Assembly (NCBI GenBank): GCA_945861575.1
Contig: CAMAVD010000009.1
Span: 1 to 48,507 of the forward strand
DNA from: Akkermansia muciniphila
GTDB lineage: Bacteria > Verrucomicrobiota > Verrucomicrobiia > Limisphaerales > UBA11320
Direction: 5' to 3'
DNA length: 48,507 bases
Shown here in pieces: positions 28,260 to 35,464 of this stretch; position 1 is the first letter of the stretch, and each line of letters starts with the position of its first letter. The notes under the pieces are model-generated. The model was given only the letters and a program-made list of their open reading frames with translations, made no database searches and had not been told where the DNA came from. The position numbers and the translations under genes are program-made.

Positions 28260-28299
28260 ACCCCTAGCTGCGCCACCTCTTTCTCCCAAGCGATGCCGA

Positions 28300-28455
28300 G
28301 TCACGGGAACGAAGCTTCGCTGCAAAGGCCAGTTGTGCGTGTTGCTCTGCTCTTTCGCCGAACTGGCCCGGGGTCACATGCCATTTCCCGACCGCGTAGC
28401 TGCGATAGCCCGTCGGCTTTAATGCTTCAGCGATGGTCACACACTTCCTAGATCT
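28300..28455 (-). pseudogene. Decayed fragment of a type I sulfatase
   Basis: Between two annotated genes the minus strand reads CVTIAEALKPTGYRSYAVGKWHVTPG (quoted in parts: CVTIAEALK from 28443 downward, GYRSYAVGKWHV next). After a one-base frame change it reads NWPLQRSF at 28334-28311. These are the familiar GYxTxxxGKWH and NWPLQRGF motifs of the N-terminal half of type I sulfatases, in the right order and spacing. No catalytic Cys/Ser motif, start or C-terminal half remains. It is therefore a remnant of a horizontally gained or decayed sulfatase gene. Confidence 0.75.
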
Positions 28456-28470
28456 CTGCGGGACGGTCGA

Positions 28471-28899
28471 CTAGGCCTGGCAGACCGGCATGCCTTTGCG
28501 AATGGACGCCCAGGGTGCTTCGATCGAGACGTCCACTATGCCTGGTTCCGGGGCGTCCGACGGCGACAGGATGGCAAGAAAGACCAAGGTCTCGTCGAAG
28601 GGATTGTAGGTGCCATGGACCTCGCCCTTGGGGATGAGCACCATCTCACCTGGATGCAGGATTCGATGCTGCGTGCCACACCACTGTTCCGCTCGGCCGG
28701 AAATGATGAAGATGATTTCCTCCCGCGTCGGATGGGTATGAAAAGGGTGGCTCCTCCACGGTTCCATATTGGCCCGGACCAGGAGCAGTTCCTTATTCGG
28801 CACCACATCGGATCGACACATCCATTCCTCGAGCGTCCAAGGTGATAGAAAGCGAACGGCTTCCTGAGCCGTGACGAATCGCCTTTGATCGATGCTCAT
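28471..28899 (-). CDS. Small single-domain cupin protein
   Basis: I chose the ATG at 28897-28899, four bases after the upstream gene's stop, giving 142 residues. A longer reading would run into that gene. The cupin metal motifs are present: HPFHTHPTREEIIFIISG (two His and a Glu) and GEMVLIPKGEVHGTYN (last His). A metal-binding beta-barrel of this size might be a dioxygenase, isomerase or binding protein; the substrate is unknown. It is tightly coupled with the PEP-hydrolase-family gene, so the two probably act in one pathway. Confidence 0.85.
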   Translation of the reverse strand: MSIDQRRFVTAQEAVRFLSPWTLEEWMCRSDVVPNKELLLVRANMEPWRSHPFHTHPTREEIIFIISGRAEQWCGTQHRILHPGEMVLIPKGEVHGTYNPFDETLVFLAILSPSDAPEPGIVDVSIEAPWASIRKGMPVCQA

Positions 28900-28903
28900 A
28901 GAC

Positions 28904-29794
28904 TTACTTCTTACCCTTTTTGAAGGCCTTCGCTGCAGGGGTCGGGATCTTTTTGAAGCGGCGGGTGATATCCACCAGGGATTGCTCCACGCCCATCCGT
29001 TCAAGGCTTGACGCTCCGACAAAACCGACGCATCCAGTGCGCTCGTTGACTTGGGCGGCATCCTCAGGTGTGCAAATAGGCCCGCCATGGCTCAGATAGA
29101 ATATATCTTTCCGCACGCTTTGCCCTGCGCGGATGATCGCGTTGGTGCGCTCTATGGCGTCGTCCATGCTCACGACGGCGCTGGTCACACCGATCGAACC
29201 ACCGACCGTCGTTCCGACATGGGCGATGATAGCATCCGCTCCGGCTTCCGCCATCGCCTTGGCTTCGTCGGGCGTGGCGACATAAACAATCGAGAAGAGA
29301 TCCATCTTGCGGGCCAGTGCGACCATCTCGAACTCCTTCTTCACGCTCATGCCGGTCTCTTCGAGCACTTTTCGGAAATGCCCATCAATGATGGTGTGGG
29401 TTGGGAAGTTGTTCACTCCGCTGAATCCCATGTCCTTGACCTTTAGGAGCCAGTGCCACATCCGACGACGGGGGTCGGTCGCGTGCACCCCACAGATGAC
29501 GGGAACCTCTTCCACCACGGGAAGTACCTCATATTCGCCGATTTCCATGGCGACCGCGTTTGCGTCGCCGTAGGCCATCAACCCGCAGGTCGAACCATGC
29601 CCGGACATGCGAAATCGTCCGGAATTGTAAATGATGATGAGGTCGGCTCCACCTTTTTCGATGAACTTGGCACTGATGCCGGTTCCCGCTCCTGCGGCAA
29701 TGATGGGCTCCCCCTTCTTCAGGGTCGCCCGCAGACGTTCGACGACTTCGAGCCGGGTGTAGGGATTACCTTTTCCAGTCCAGGGATTTGGCAT
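28904..29794 (-). CDS. Phosphoenolpyruvate hydrolase family TIM-barrel protein (Tm-1 C-terminal-like)
   Basis: This 296-residue protein matches the family once called TIM-barrel signal transduction protein: KKGEPIIAAGAGTGISAKF, the segment DLIIIYNSGRFRMSGHGST, VPVICGVHATDP, GFSGVNNFPTHTIIDG, and a glycine-rich GTTVGGSIGVTSA. The same domain forms the C-terminal half of the plant Tm-1 resistance protein and is related to PEP mutase-type barrels. In many bacteria it adjoins a UPF0261 gene; here the partner is a cupin instead. The Lys-rich C-terminus ends four bases before the cupin start. Confidence 0.88.
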   Translation of the reverse strand: MPNPWTGKGNPYTRLEVVERLRATLKKGEPIIAAGAGTGISAKFIEKGGADLIIIYNSGRFRMSGHGSTCGLMAYGDANAVAMEIGEYEVLPVVEEVPVICGVHATDPRRRMWHWLLKVKDMGFSGVNNFPTHTIIDGHFRKVLEETGMSVKKEFEMVALARKMDLFSIVYVATPDEAKAMAEAGADAIIAHVGTTVGGSIGVTSAVVSMDDAIERTNAIIRAGQSVRKDIFYLSHGGPICTPEDAAQVNERTGCVGFVGASSLERMGVEQSLVDITRRFKKIPTPAAKAFKKGKK

Positions 29795-29852
29795 GAGTTC
29801 GGATATGTTCAGTCGTGATCTAAGTAAAATCGATGTCGATCGCGCTGCAATG

Positions 29853-29901
29853 TTTTGTAGCGAGAGAACTTTTCAGACTTGCCCCTCGGGCGACTACAAA
29901 A
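29853..29901. promoter_or_regulatory. Inverted repeat in the leader of the PEP-hydrolase-like gene
   Basis: TTTTGTAG (29853-29860) and CTACAAAA (29894-29901) are perfect reverse complements separated by 33 bases. They lie in the 134-bp gap between the nitroreductase stop and the start of the PEP-hydrolase-family gene. This may be a paired operator or the stem of a terminator/attenuator; nothing identifies the binding protein. Confidence 0.3.
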
Positions 29902-29928
29902 TGTCTCGAGCAGGCGGTGGAGGTCAAG

Positions 29929-30579
29929 TCAGCGATACTCGATCATCTCCGAAACGGGAAAGCGCACCTTGGCCAGTGAAGCGTATTTGTCGGTGTCCGC
30001 TCGATAGCCCACCGGGCAGAGGACAGCGGTGGTGAACCCCTGCGCGGCCAGTCCGAGGATTTCATCATACGGGGCAGGCTCGAAACCCTCCATCGGACAG
30101 GTGTCGATGCCGAGCAGAGCGGCGGATGTCATCAGGTTCCCCAGAGCGATATAGGCTTGGCGAATGGCCCACTCGGTGGAGATCTTCGAGCGATCGCCCT
30201 CCACGACATCTCCCACGATCAGTTTGCGGTAGCCAGCGATCGTTTCGACCGGGATGCCGCGCGCCTTTGCCGTGGCTGCCATGAGATGATCTACATAGGC
30301 GGTGTCGATCTTTTTGCGCACCGTCATGACCACCAGATGTGATGCGTCCGCGATCTGACGCTGTTTCCAGGAGTGGGGCACTAAGCGCTCACGGAGCCCT
30401 GCGTCCTTTATAATAAGGAACTTCCAGGGCTGAAGACCGAAGCTGGAAGGGGTCAGAACGAGGGTGCTCTCCAGGGCTTTCCAGAGTTCGGCTGGAATCT
30501 TGCGCGTTGGATCAAATTGCTTGGTGGCGTAGCGCCAGCGGAGCGCTTCGAGCAGGGTATCAGTTGTGATCGGGTTCAT
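29929..30579 (-). CDS. Nitroreductase-family NAD(P)H-dependent FMN oxidoreductase
   Basis: I chose the ATG at 30577-30579 (MNPITTDTLLEALRWRYATK), giving 216 residues, typical for the family; an upstream in-frame start would add nine unconserved residues. Family features are the FMN-phosphate region RYATKQFDPTRKI, the segment TPSSFGLQPWKFLIIKD, QAYIALGNLMTSAALLGIDT and PMEGFEP. It resembles NfsB/YdgI-type enzymes that reduce nitro compounds or quinones using FMN. The cellular substrate is unknown. Confidence 0.92.
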   Translation of the reverse strand: MNPITTDTLLEALRWRYATKQFDPTRKIPAELWKALESTLVLTPSSFGLQPWKFLIIKDAGLRERLVPHSWKQRQIADASHLVVMTVRKKIDTAYVDHLMAATAKARGIPVETIAGYRKLIVGDVVEGDRSKISTEWAIRQAYIALGNLMTSAALLGIDTCPMEGFEPAPYDEILGLAAQGFTTAVLCPVGYRADTDKYASLAKVRFPVSEMIEYR

Positions 30580-30875
30580 GCGTCGTTTTGTCGTCCACTG
30601 TGTCATGGGTAGTGTCTGGATTCCAGTGCTGAGATTTTGAGCTCAGTGATCCGGCCTTTTGTTCTGGCCTTTTGTTCTCGTCAAACTCGGTGCGGTGAAC
30701 TATCTTTTGGAAACTGAAGCACCGGCAGTTGTATGGCTGTAACTCGTAACCGTCCTCGGCGTGGGATAACAAGGGCCAGCGGTCCTTTTTCTTGGCGGGT
30801 CCATCCTCGGACCTAGCTCGAACATATCTCCCCACTGCGACGAATTTGTCGGTAATCGCGACAGGACATGCGTAT

Positions 30876-32363
30876 ATGAACACGAATATCGTTCTCTTGA
30901 AAAGCAATCGATGGGAGTGGAAGGCCCGCACCCCAAGGCCCGCCCGGCTCCATCTGCGACTTTTGCTGGCCTTCCTGATCCTACCTACCGTTTGTCGGGC
31001 AGAGTTTCGGTACGAGACTTTTGGAGAGGGGATCAGCATCACAGGGTATGATTGTATCGCGGGCGATGTGAGCATCCCTAGGATGCTGGATGGCTTGCCT
31101 GTCCTCCGCATCGGTCAGAGTGCGTTCCTCGACTGCGACCTTCTCTCGAATGTAACCCTTCCCGCGAGTGTTACCCAAATCGATGTGGGTGCTTTCCGGA
31201 ACTGCACGGCTTTGGAGACTGTCACCATCTCCGGTGATGTTACGGATATTGGAGACTTAGCATTCGCAGGATGCGTTCGACTGAAGGGTGTCAACCTTCC
31301 CTCGACGGTCACCCGCATCGGAGACTATGCGTTTCTCGGTTGTGCTAGCCTGCCGAGTCTGCAGATGCCTAGCGGGCTTTCCAGCATCGGAAGGTTTGCG
31401 TTTCAAGGATGCACATCGCTCGACGGGGTCGCGATACCGGACAGCGTCACCTTGCTCGAGGGTGGCGCGTTTTCAGACTGCACCAACCTAACGCGAATCG
31501 CGATCCCAGGGAGTGTCAGCGCGCTTGCGACTGCAACGTTCCTTGGATGTACGCGCCTAGCAACTGTTGTCATCTCCAGCGGGGTCATCAGCATTGGGGA
31601 CTTGGCCTTTTACCAATGCACCAGCCTGACCAATTTGGCTTTGCCTCGCAGCCTGAGTAGTATCGAGATCTCGGCGACGCATGGCTGCACCGAGCTTACG
31701 GCTATCACAGTGGATCCTGAGAATTCCACCTATGGCAGTTTAGACGGGGTCTTATACGACAAAAGCTTTACGACGCTGATCCAGTGTCCTGCCGGCAAGG
31801 CTGGAGGCCACACATTCCCCGCCAGCGTGATCCGAATCGGGGATCTGGCGTTCCTGGATTGCACCCGGATAACGAGTGTCACGCTCTCTGCAGGCGTCAC
31901 GCACATCGGTGAACAGGCTTTGTCAGGTTGTAAGCGGCTCGCGAGCGTTACAATCCCCAGCAGCCTTCTCAGCATTGGGCACTACGCGTTCCGAGGCTGC
32001 GCTGACTTGACGAGCGTTTGTTTTCAGGGCAACGCCCCGGATCTCGGACAGGCTGTGTTTGAATTGGCGGAGAGTGTGATCGTGTATCGATTGGCCGCTA
32101 GCACCGGATGGGGCGCGCTGTTTGGTGAGCGACCGGTAGTCGTGGGGGGCACGGATTCAACCGTCTCGATCACCCCATCCCTCGAACTTGCTCTCGTAGG
32201 AGCTCCGGGAAGTACTCAGACCCTCCTAAGTCGTTTAACACTCGATGACACGGAGGCATGGCAGGTGATGACCAATGTGACTTTGGAGGTGACGGGTAGG
32301 GCCGTGGTGCGACTGCCGCCTGCGCCGGGTCGGAGCGGCTTTTACAGGCTGCGAGTGCCCTAG
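30876..32363 (+). CDS. BspA-like leucine-rich-repeat (LRR_5) secreted protein with C-terminal beta module
   Basis: I chose the ATG at 30876, eight bases after an AGGACA site, giving 495 residues with a basic N-terminus and a signal helix (RLLLAFLILPTVCRA). The body is about 14 repeats of ~23 residues of the Treponema/BspA type, such as VTRIGDYAFLGCASLPSLQM and VTHIGEQALSGCKRLASVTI. The last ~65 residues (LELALVGAPGSTQTLLS, WQVMTNVTLEVTG, SGFYRLRVP) form a module also present near the N-terminus of the SUMF1-like protein at 4852-5904. Such repeats usually mediate surface adhesion or protein binding. It is divergent from the nitroreductase gene across about 300 bp that show no clear promoter. 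Confidence 0.9.
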   Translation: MNTNIVLLKSNRWEWKARTPRPARLHLRLLLAFLILPTVCRAEFRYETFGEGISITGYDCIAGDVSIPRMLDGLPVLRIGQSAFLDCDLLSNVTLPASVTQIDVGAFRNCTALETVTISGDVTDIGDLAFAGCVRLKGVNLPSTVTRIGDYAFLGCASLPSLQMPSGLSSIGRFAFQGCTSLDGVAIPDSVTLLEGGAFSDCTNLTRIAIPGSVSALATATFLGCTRLATVVISSGVISIGDLAFYQCTSLTNLALPRSLSSIEISATHGCTELTAITVDPENSTYGSLDGVLYDKSFTTLIQCPAGKAGGHTFPASVIRIGDLAFLDCTRITSVTLSAGVTHIGEQALSGCKRLASVTIPSSLLSIGHYAFRGCADLTSVCFQGNAPDLGQAVFELAESVIVYRLAASTGWGALFGERPVVVGGTDSTVSITPSLELALVGAPGSTQTLLSRLTLDDTEAWQVMTNVTLEVTGRAVVRLPPAPGRSGFYRLRVP

Positions 32364-32403
32364 CAGCCTGCCACCCTTGTCCGAACCGGCTGTGAGTTCG
32401 GCT

Positions 32404-32430
32404 GTGGAGCCCATTTCTGCTGGGCTCCAC
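32404..32430. terminator. Perfect 10-bp hairpin between convergent genes
   Basis: GTGGAGCCCA (32404-32413) pairs perfectly with TGGGCTCCAC (32421-32430) around a 7-nt loop. It lies 40 bases after the leucine-rich-repeat gene and 38 bases past the end of the convergent GreA/B-like gene. A perfect stem there suggests a bidirectional terminator, although no long T-tract follows on either side. Confidence 0.6.
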
Positions 32431-32468
32431 GGGGGCTTTCATCTGTCGCGCTTCGCCTCTTCACTGGC

Positions 32469-32948
32469 TCAGCTCACATTGACGACCTTTTGACGCTGCG
32501 GTTTGCCTGCCAGCATCAGCGTCACCGCATCCCCGGCCCTCTTTCCCACCAACTCTCTTCCCAAAGGTGAGTGAGGCGTCAGAACAAGAATCTCCTTGTT
32601 GGCATGACGAATCTCGGTTCCTCCAGCGCAAGGGGCGATGAAGTACCAGAAGCGCTCTTTGTCCTGTTCCATCTCCACCAGAGTGCCTTGACCGATGGCG
32701 GTTGGAGTGTGGGACGCAGCCGAGGCCAAGCCTCTCAGCTGAATCAGCGCCTCCTCCGTTTCGGCGACTTGGCGTGCCTGTCCTCGGGCGAGATAGGACG
32801 CTTCCAGCCCCCGAGTGTCGTATTTGTTCTCGGCTTTGCTTTGCTCGCTGGTGGCCTCCTCGAAGGCCGCTTTCGCGGCGCGTCGGTAGAGCTCCATCTC
32901 TTCCTCCAACTGCCCGATGATCTTGCTCAGGATGAGTTGCTTGTTCAC
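32469..32948 (-). CDS. GreA/GreB-family transcription elongation factor-like protein
   Basis: Two GTG starts are possible (32984 and 32948). I prefer 32948 because related proteins begin at the NKQLILSKIIGQLEEE segment; this gives 159 residues. The N-terminal part is a helical hairpin with the acidic-tip motif ENKYDTRGLEASYLARGQ, and the C-terminal part is an FKBP-like GreA/GreB domain ending in ILVLTPHSPLGRELVGKRAGD. Gre factors enter the RNA polymerase secondary channel and stimulate cleavage of backtracked RNA. This short variant family is distinct from canonical GreA, so the exact role is less certain. Confidence 0.8.
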   Translation of the reverse strand: MNKQLILSKIIGQLEEEMELYRRAAKAAFEEATSEQSKAENKYDTRGLEASYLARGQARQVAETEEALIQLRGLASAASHTPTAIGQGTLVEMEQDKERFWYFIAPCAGGTEIRHANKEILVLTPHSPLGRELVGKRAGDAVTLMLAGKPQRQKVVNVS

Positions 32949-33104
32949 AGGGCGCGACAGGTGGATATGAGGGACAACATCCACTCTGAAGTAAGCGATC
33001 GGGAGTCTGGGGTCAAGGTTTGCCGATTTTCACCCAACAGTGTGAGATATCTTGAGCGACAAAGTTTCTTGGAGGCTTGAGGTCGTCTCGATAGGATCGA
33101 ATGC

Positions 33105-34835
33105 ATGCTGCGACTCACTACTCTCCTCGCCACGGCTGTGGCCCTGTTTCAGTGCCTCGGCGTTAGCCGTGCTGCGGACCCGATGCTGCCGACAACTCAG
33201 CGCGTTCTTTTTCTCGGCGACAGCATCACCCATTCAGGTCAATACGCGGAGGCCATCGAAGCCTACTTTGCCACCCGATTTCCTGACCGGTCGATCGAGT
33301 TCAGGAACCTGGGCCTTCCGAGCGAGACAGTCTCCGGCCTTTCCGAGAAAGGGCATGCCGGGGGTCAGTTCCCGCGCCCGGTGCTTGAGGAGAGACTTGG
33401 ACGCGTCTTGGAGAGTGTGAAACCCGATCTCGTGGTCGCGTGCTACGGGATGAATGATGGGATCTATCTCCCGTATGCTGTCGACCGGTTCATGGCGTTC
33501 AGCAACGGCCTGGTACAGCTTCGGGAACAAGCCGCCAAAGCCGGTGCCAAAGTGCTGCACGTGACTCCTCCTGTCTTCGATGAAGCGAAGGGCGGCAGTC
33601 CAGGCTACGCCAACACACTAGATCTTTATTCCGAGTGGTTGATCGGCCAACGCCAATTCGGGTGGGACGTCGTGGACTTGCATGAGCCGATGAAGCGTTT
33701 CCTGGCCCTTCGACGCCAGGCAGATCCCAAATTCTTCCTCGCGGGGGACGGGGTTCATATCGGCGATCTGGGACACTGGATTCTCACCAAGCAGGTTCTG
33801 CTGCATCTGGGCGCAGCTGATTTAGTGAAAACGGAAAGCGTTTCGGAGATGATGCTTTCTCATCCCAACGGGGCCGAGATCCTGAGGCTCGTTCAGCAGA
33901 AGCAACGCATGCTGAAGGATTCCTGGTTGCACCACACCGGCCACAAGCGCCCGGGGATGGGGAAGGGGCTCCCTCTGGCCGAAGCCTCTTCAAAAGCAAT
34001 CGAACTCGATGCACGCATTCGGGCCTTGGCGAAGGGGCAGCCTGTCGCCCCATTTCCTGGGGTTAAGTCCGCTTGGAACGGGTTCGACCGCTATGACTTC
34101 CAGGTCGACGGTAAATCTGTGCTGGTGGTTGTGCCCAAGGTCATCGCACCAGGAAAGCCCTGGGTATGGCACGGAGAATTCTTTGGGCATAAGCCCAATC
34201 CCGACATCGCCCTTCTGGAGCGCGGATGCCACATCGTTTACATGACCGTTCCTGACATGCTCGGGTCTCCAGTGGCTGTGGGCCACTGGAATGCGCTGTA
34301 TCGGGAATTGGTCGGCACCTGGGGACTCTCCGCAAAAGTGGCACTTGTGGGGCTCAGTCGGGGCGGCTTGTATTGCTACAACTGGGCTTCCGCCAATCCG
34401 GGGAAGGTAGCCTGTCTCTACGGGGACGCTCCGGTCTGCGACTTCAAGAGCTGGCCTGGGGCCTTCGGCAAAGGAAAACGGAGCGATCGGGACTGGCAAC
34501 TGGTGCTTTCCGGGTACGGCTTCAAATCGGACGACGAAGCGAAGGCCTACACGAAGAATCCTGTCGATAGCCTAAAGCCTCTTGCTGCAGCAAAGGTTCC
34601 GCTGCTGCATGTCTTCGGCGACGCTGATGAAGTCGTCCCCTGGGATGAGAACACCGGCGTGATCGAAGAGCGCTACAAGAAGCTGGGCGGCAGCATCACC
34701 TTGATCCGCAAGCCTGGTGTGCGGCATCACCCTCACGGCTTGGAGGATTCCACCCCGATCGTGGACTTTCTTTGGGACCATTCTGCTAGCAGCGAAGCGA
34801 AAACCTGGTTCGCAGGTCGTAAGGGCAATCCCTGA
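33105..34835 (+). CDS. Secreted bifunctional SGNH/GDSL hydrolase fused to an alpha/beta hydrolase
   Basis: This 576-residue protein has a signal peptide (MLRLTTLLATAVALFQCLG). The SGNH hydrolase domain (about 30-255) has block I FLGDSITH with Ser40, block III ACYGMND, and block V DGVHIGDLGH carrying the Asp-His pair. The second half (about 320-565) is an alpha/beta hydrolase with nucleophile elbow GLSRGG (Ser418), acid loop VFGDADEVVPW and a His in VRHHPHGLED. Both active sites look intact. Such fusions are probably carbohydrate esterases, removing for example acetyl or aromatic ester groups from polysaccharides outside the cytoplasm; the substrate is inferred. Confidence 0.88.
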   Translation: MLRLTTLLATAVALFQCLGVSRAADPMLPTTQRVLFLGDSITHSGQYAEAIEAYFATRFPDRSIEFRNLGLPSETVSGLSEKGHAGGQFPRPVLEERLGRVLESVKPDLVVACYGMNDGIYLPYAVDRFMAFSNGLVQLREQAAKAGAKVLHVTPPVFDEAKGGSPGYANTLDLYSEWLIGQRQFGWDVVDLHEPMKRFLALRRQADPKFFLAGDGVHIGDLGHWILTKQVLLHLGAADLVKTESVSEMMLSHPNGAEILRLVQQKQRMLKDSWLHHTGHKRPGMGKGLPLAEASSKAIELDARIRALAKGQPVAPFPGVKSAWNGFDRYDFQVDGKSVLVVVPKVIAPGKPWVWHGEFFGHKPNPDIALLERGCHIVYMTVPDMLGSPVAVGHWNALYRELVGTWGLSAKVALVGLSRGGLYCYNWASANPGKVACLYGDAPVCDFKSWPGAFGKGKRSDRDWQLVLSGYGFKSDDEAKAYTKNPVDSLKPLAAAKVPLLHVFGDADEVVPWDENTGVIEERYKKLGGSITLIRKPGVRHHPHGLEDSTPIVDFLWDHSASSEAKTWFAGRKGNP

Positions 34836-34865
34836 ATCGCCAAATCCAATGTCCCAGCGTCACGT

Positions 34866-35101
34866 TCACCACTGAGGACCACCCTCCTTGGGGAAATGCC
34901 AGCGCTCAAACTCGTCGGTAACGGGGTCGTAAACGATCCCATTGAGGACCTTGAAAGCGTCGATCACGAACTGCGACATGGCTTCTCCATCAAGGGTGCC
35001 TTTGGTGAAGTCGATGCCAAGGGCTCCCATGTAGGTCGACCAAGGAGGCTCGCGATTCTCTTTTGCCCAGTAGCAACTCCGGGGAGTGGGTGAGTGGAGT
35101 T
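34866..35101 (-). pseudogene. Unrecognised gene remnant abutting mobile-element copy B
   Basis: The minus strand is open from the element's edge (35101) to a TGA at 34866-34868. It reads as natural protein: CYWAKENREPPWSTYMGALG, then IDFTKGTLDGEAMSQFVIDA, FKVLNGIVYDPVTDEFERWH and FPKEGGPQW. The nearest in-frame ATG (35028-35030) would give only 54 residues and lose the conserved-looking upstream part. It is most likely the 3' end of a gene whose front is gone. I do not recognise the family. On the other side of the element the same frame meets a stop, so the truncation may predate the insertion. Confidence 0.5.
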
Positions 35102-35410
35102 ACAGCAGTTCTCATGATGGCAGAGGTGAGGCCCAGCCGCATGGGTTCAGTCCCCCTATGCCAAATGGGGATGCGTAAACCAGACTGTGATTCTTATCCT
35201 CACGTCACCGTTGTCTTTCTCGCTAACTCTGAAACTTCAGATTCCCCGCAGATTCTGCCATAGACCCGAACTTAGTAACGCGAGTTACCGGCCAAGATCT
35301 TGCGACAAAATCATGAGGGGTAAAATCATACTCATTTGCCGGAAGGTGGTTTCCTATGATTTTACCCTACATGATTTTGTCACCGTGTATTTTCAAAATG
35401 AGAACTGCTG
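35102..35410. mobile_element. MITE-like non-autonomous element, copy B
   Basis: This second copy is about 309 bp and in the same orientation as copy A. Its terminal inverted repeats are perfect: CAGCAGTTCTCAT (35103-35115) and ATGAGAACTGCTG (35398-35410). GTGGAGT lies directly outside both ends (35094-35100 and 35411-35417; 8 of 9 match if extended), consistent with a target duplication of seven to nine bases. It contains the same 27-bp hairpin (arms 35304-35330 and 35355-35381) with four ATGATTTT/AAAATCAT octamers. It sits 54 bases downstream of the DUF2723 gene, where its hairpin could end transcription. No transposase is encoded. Confidence 0.85.
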
Positions 35411-35464
35411 GTGGAGTCACGCAGAGCCTTTACTTTTGTAGATCTCTTCGCGCTGACCGACCGC

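Noticed and set aside
28327-28368. GGCCAGTT / AACTGGCC inverted repeat after the SpoIIM gene
   Set aside because: One arm lies within the sulfatase NWPLQR codons and the loop is 26 nt, so chance pairing in a gene remnant explains it better than a terminator.
30653-30678. Perfect tandem duplication of a 13-mer (GGCCTTTTGTTCT)
   Set aside because: Only two copies; most likely a replication-slippage event without evident function.
30580-30845. Minus-strand open stretch (including HAEDGYELQPYNCRCFSFQK) upstream of the nitroreductase
   Set aside because: It has protein-like patches but no good start, runs into the nitroreductase start and overlaps the promoter region of the leucine-rich-repeat gene. 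I see no recognisable family, so I leave it as unsupported.
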